A stretch of DNA of 64,000 bases from Marinobacter salinisoli (GTDB lineage: Bacteria > Pseudomonadota > Gammaproteobacteria > Pseudomonadales > Oleiphilaceae), in NCBI RefSeq assembly GCF_017301335.1, contig NZ_CP071247.1, positions 1,364,001 to 1,428,000 of the forward strand. Direction: 5' to 3'. This document shows positions 61,120 through 64,000 of this stretch, in pieces; within the stretch, counting starts at the first letter, position 1, and each line of letters starts with the position of its first letter. The notes under the pieces are model-generated. The model was not told where the DNA came from. It made no database searches and was given only the letters and a program-made list of their open reading frames with translations. A program made the position numbers and the translations under genes.

Positions 61120-64000
61120 CACTGTTCAGGCCTGACCGTGGTTTCTTTACGGGGCGCCTTACCGTTCTCGCCTCCGCGTTGCTCTTGCTCATACTGCCCC
61201 AGCTGGTGCGAGCGGCCTGCTCGCCCTATGCGGGATTGGCCACGATTAACGAGATATCCGAACAGGATGGGTTTATCGAGCTCAAGCTTCTGTCATCGGG
61301 TATTGCGTCCTCGACGTCAGATGCTTGGCAGTTAGAGTTTTGTGCGTTGACCAAGAAAGAGGCACTGAGCTGCAGCGGCCTGCGGTCTGTTTCCCTGGCG
61401 TCCAAAGACTCCCAGCCTTGGCTGGTAATGGACGCCAACGATCTGGGTGCAGCATCAATCAACCTTGCCGGTATGGATGTCAGACTCTCGGATGCCAGTG
61501 GCCAGACCATCGATTACGTTCGTGTCGGGAACTCAGTCAGTGCCTCCGAGGACCCGACCTGTTCCTCGGACCCGGCGCCATTGCCCTACGACACGCGGTT
61601 GAGCCTTGTCGGGGGCGAGAGCGGCAAGTATGCACGTCGCCAGCCCGACGGCAACGGTGATTGGTCTTTGAGTGAAGGTGCTTCTGACGGCAAAGACACC
61701 GAGGGCGATACCAATGATGAGGGTGTGTCGGGCCCCGGTATCAGTATCGACAACATTGCAGTGTTCCAGGGGGAGGTTGCCGTCTTCACCATAACCCTCG
61801 ATGCCAGTCAGGCTTCGGATGTCCTGATTGATTTCGAGACCCGGGATCTCTCGGCAACAGCCGGTCAGGATTACTCTGGGGCGGCCGGGACAATTCGGAT
61901 CGCCGCCGGAGCCAGCCAGGCCACCTTGAATGTCCAAACCCTGAATTCCGCGAACCCGAATGAAACGGAGTTTTTTGTGAGTCTGAGTAACCCCCGAACC
62001 TCAGATGGCTCGCAGTTCGGGACCTTCGCCAGCCAGGCTGGCATCGCGACAATTCTTCCTGTAACAAACCGGCTGGATAGCTTCGAGGTGAGCGCAGCGC
62101 AAACCGCGAGTGTGTGCGCGCCGCTGGAGGTGACTATTCGTGCGCTTGATCAGCAGGGAGATGTCGTCACCGACTATGCTGGTTTGGTTTCTCTTCAGAC
62201 CAGCTCTGGCAGCGGCAACTGGTCGGCCGGGGCATCGGATGCGCCTGCAGGTTCTTTGACGCCGACCCCGGATACGGACAACGATGGATCCGCGAATTAT
62301 CAGTTTGCCAGTACCGATAATGGCACCGTTTCTTTAGCCCTCGCCAACGCCACCGCCGACGAAATCACGATCGCCGTCACCGATTCCGCCGACGGGCAGC
62401 AAGGGCGCTCGGCACCCATTCAGTTTCTCGAAAACGCGATCCTGATCGATAGCGTAGACCCCAATGGCCTGGATATTGTGGCAGAGCGTGAGCATTCCTT
62501 CGTGGCCCGGGCGGTTCGACGTGATCCTGTCGATGGCGAGTGTGGACTGATCCCGGACTACGACGGCAGCATCGACCTCAAAGCCTGGCTGTCCCGAACC
62601 GGAGAGGATCCCGGTGGAAACGCGCCGGACCTGAATAATGGTACGGGCGCCACGGCTGCAGGGGATGGGTTGCCCGCATCGAACAACCTGTCGCTGACGT
62701 TCAATGCCGGTGCAGCACCGTTCTCACTGGTGACTGCTGATGTTGGCCAATACCGGCTGAACTTGTTGGATGACACCTCGGGGATTGTTCAGGATGTCTC
62801 GGGCAATCCATTGCCCGTGTCGGGTATCAGTGCACTGTGGACGGTCCGGCCGGACCGGTTCGAGCTGTCCGTATCGGGTAATCCGTCTGCCAGCGATGCG
62901 TCCGGACCGGTATTCCGGGCTGCGGGCGGGGCGTTTGACGTGCAGCTTTCTGCTGTTGGGGCGAAGGGGACACCGTTACCCAGTTACGGGCGGGAAGGCA
63001 CACCTCAGGGCGCTGAGTTCAGCCACGCCCTCGTTCAGCCGGCAGGCGGCGTGAGCGGGCCGCTATCCGGCGCTGGAGATGTGTCAGGTTCGCAGTTCAG
63101 TAACGGTCAGGTTGTCGTTGGTGGTGTGAGCTGGAACGAAGTCGGGATTATCACCCTGGCTGCGAACAACGCTTCCTATCTTGGCGTAACGCCGCCGGTT
63201 CAGGGGGTTTCCGCTAATGTTGGCCGGTTCATTCCCGACCGCTTCGAGTTGTCGGTGGCGCCGGGTGAGCTGGCGTCGTTCTGCAGTACCGGATCGCCCT
63301 TTACCTACACCGGGCAAGACCTGTTCTGGAATCTGATGCCGGAAATTACGATTGCGCCCATGGGGCCCGGCAACTACGTGACCCGGAACTATACCGCGCC
63401 AGGTTTCATGAAACTGGCGGAGTCCGGTGTCAGCCGCAATGTGCCGGTGGCGGACAACAACCAGGCCAGCCTTTCGGGCGTCCTGCATCCCGTAACCGCA
63501 TCCCTTGATCCGGGTAATTTGTCAGACTTGCCCTCGGGTGAGCTGGTCTACACCTTCGCCAGCACGGACACCGTTGTTTACGACAAATCGACCGATACGA
63601 AGGTTGCACCGTTCTCACCAGACCTGACGATCACGATCTCCGGGGTGACCGACAGCGACGGTGTCACGGCCCCGGCAGCGCCGGTCCAGGTTACTCCCTT
63701 GGCGCCCCTGGAAATTCGTTATGGTCGCTGGCACCTGGAGAATGTCTACGGGCCGGAGAATGTCTCGTCGCTGTCGATGCCGTTCCGGGCAGAGGTCTGG
63801 AACGGCAGCCGGTTTGTTGAGCATGGGGATGACGGGTGTTCCGCATGGAGCACGGCGAGCATCACCGATCCGGAGGTGTATCACGCCTTGTCGGCAGACA
63901 GCGGGGCGCTCGCGGGTGGTACCGGTGGCCCACTGAGTCTCCAGCCCAATGGAAGTCAGGGAACCGATGTGCTGGCCTGGGATGTGTCGGCTTGGTTTGA
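61116..64000 (+). CDS. mshQ: MSHA biogenesis protein MshQ, partial (continues beyond window)
   Basis: At least 961 codons; the reading frame is open to the window edge. Signal peptide 1 to about 33 (LPQLVRA, cleavage near ACSPYAG). Residues about 40-170 (ATINEISEQDGFIELKLL through DYVRVGN) look like a lamin-tail domain; about 207-315 (ISIDNIAVFQGEVAVFTITL through FFVSLSNP) look like a Calx-beta repeat; the remainder is beta-rich and matches the large MshQ region (DUF6701 type, from memory). PilY1-like in position and size, so probably the tip adhesin. Confidence 0.88.
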   Translation, partial: MTLFRPDRGFFTGRLTVLASALLLLILPQLVRAACSPYAGLATINEISEQDGFIELKLLSSGIASSTSDAWQLEFCALTKKEALSCSGLRSVSLASKDSQPWLVMDANDLGAASINLAGMDVRLSDASGQTIDYVRVGNSVSASEDPTCSSDPAPLPYDTRLSLVGGESGKYARRQPDGNGDWSLSEGASDGKDTEGDTNDEGVSGPGISIDNIAVFQGEVAVFTITLDASQASDVLIDFETRDLSATAGQDYSGAAGTIRIAAGASQATLNVQTLNSANPNETEFFVSLSNPRTSDGSQFGTFASQAGIATILPVTNRLDSFEVSAAQTASVCAPLEVTIRALDQQGDVVTDYAGLVSLQTSSGSGNWSAGASDAPAGSLTPTPDTDNDGSANYQFASTDNGTVSLALANATADEITIAVTDSADGQQGRSAPIQFLENAILIDSVDPNGLDIVAEREHSFVARAVRRDPVDGECGLIPDYDGSIDLKAWLSRTGEDPGGNAPDLNNGTGATAAGDGLPASNNLSLTFNAGAAPFSLVTADVGQYRLNLLDDTSGIVQDVSGNPLPVSGISALWTVRPDRFELSVSGNPSASDASGPVFRAAGGAFDVQLSAVGAKGTPLPSYGREGTPQGAEFSHALVQPAGGVSGPLSGAGDVSGSQFSNGQVVVGGVSWNEVGIITLAANNASYLGVTPPVQGVSANVGRFIPDRFELSVAPGELASFCSTGSPFTYTGQDLFWNLMPEITIAPMGPGNYVTRNYTAPGFMKLAESGVSRNVPVADNNQASLSGVLHPVTASLDPGNLSDLPSGELVYTFASTDTVVYDKSTDTKVAPFSPDLTITISGVTDSDGVTAPAAPVQVTPLAPLEIRYGRWHLENVYGPENVSSLSMPFRAEVWNGSRFVEHGDDGCSAWSTASITDPEVYHALSADSGALAGGTGGPLSLQPNGSQGTDVLAWDVSAWF

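Overview
The window comes from a gammaproteobacterial chromosome, most likely Marinobacter or a close marine relative. The support is the Pseudomonas-like order rrn / birA-coaX / tRNA-tuf-secE-nusG / L11 operon / rpoBC / str / S10 / spc / alpha operons / uvrA / MFS / ssb, followed by a complete-looking MSHA (mannose-sensitive haemagglutinin type IV pilus) cluster directly after ssb, as in Vibrio and Shewanella. The genus assignment is an inference from protein sequence and layout; no search was run.

Region 1 (1-2193): the 3' two thirds of a 23S rRNA, a 5S rRNA and a strong terminator. Region 2 (2194-7789): a tight four-gene operon of secreted proteins of unknown function. Each begins with a Sec signal peptide followed at once by the same short motif (Ala, cleavage, Glu/Asp-Leu, then an acidic stretch ending in Gly-Gln or a close variant). 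The last and largest protein (800 aa) is built from about five repeats of about 110 residues. A 37-codon single-helix membrane ORF is divergent to the operon. This block lies between the rRNA operon and birA, neighbours in Pseudomonas as I recall, and is the best candidate here for an undescribed system.

Region 3 (7790-12647): birA, coaX and a SPOR-like gene in overlapping order, then tRNA-Thr(UGU), tRNA-Tyr(GUA), tRNA-Gly(UCC), tRNA-Thr(GGU), tuf, tRNA-Trp(CCA) and secE. Region 4 (12660-42502): the transcription/translation core: nusG, rplKAJL, rpoBC, rpsLG-fusA-tuf, and the S10, spc and alpha operons through rplQ. Promoters with good sigma-70 boxes are visible before the tRNA-tuf unit, rpsL, rpsJ and rpsM; the rpsL and rpsM promoters are embedded in hairpin-forming sequence. 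The two tuf genes encode identical proteins but use different start codons.

Region 5 (42503-47848): a convergent junction holding a terminator and two large imperfect inverted repeats with related loops, then uvrA (minus strand), a YajR-like MFS transporter and ssb. Region 6 (47849-64000): the MSHA cluster, mshI, a PilN-like gene, mshJ, K, L, M, N, E, G, F, B, A, C, D, O, P and the start of mshQ, which runs off the window. Most genes overlap or abut, so they look translationally coupled. A perfect TGTGA-N6-TCACA palindrome upstream suggests CRP/Vfr control. MshE carries the two 24-residue motifs of a c-di-GMP-binding MSHEN domain. The usual mshH (csrD) gene is not present between ssb and mshI.
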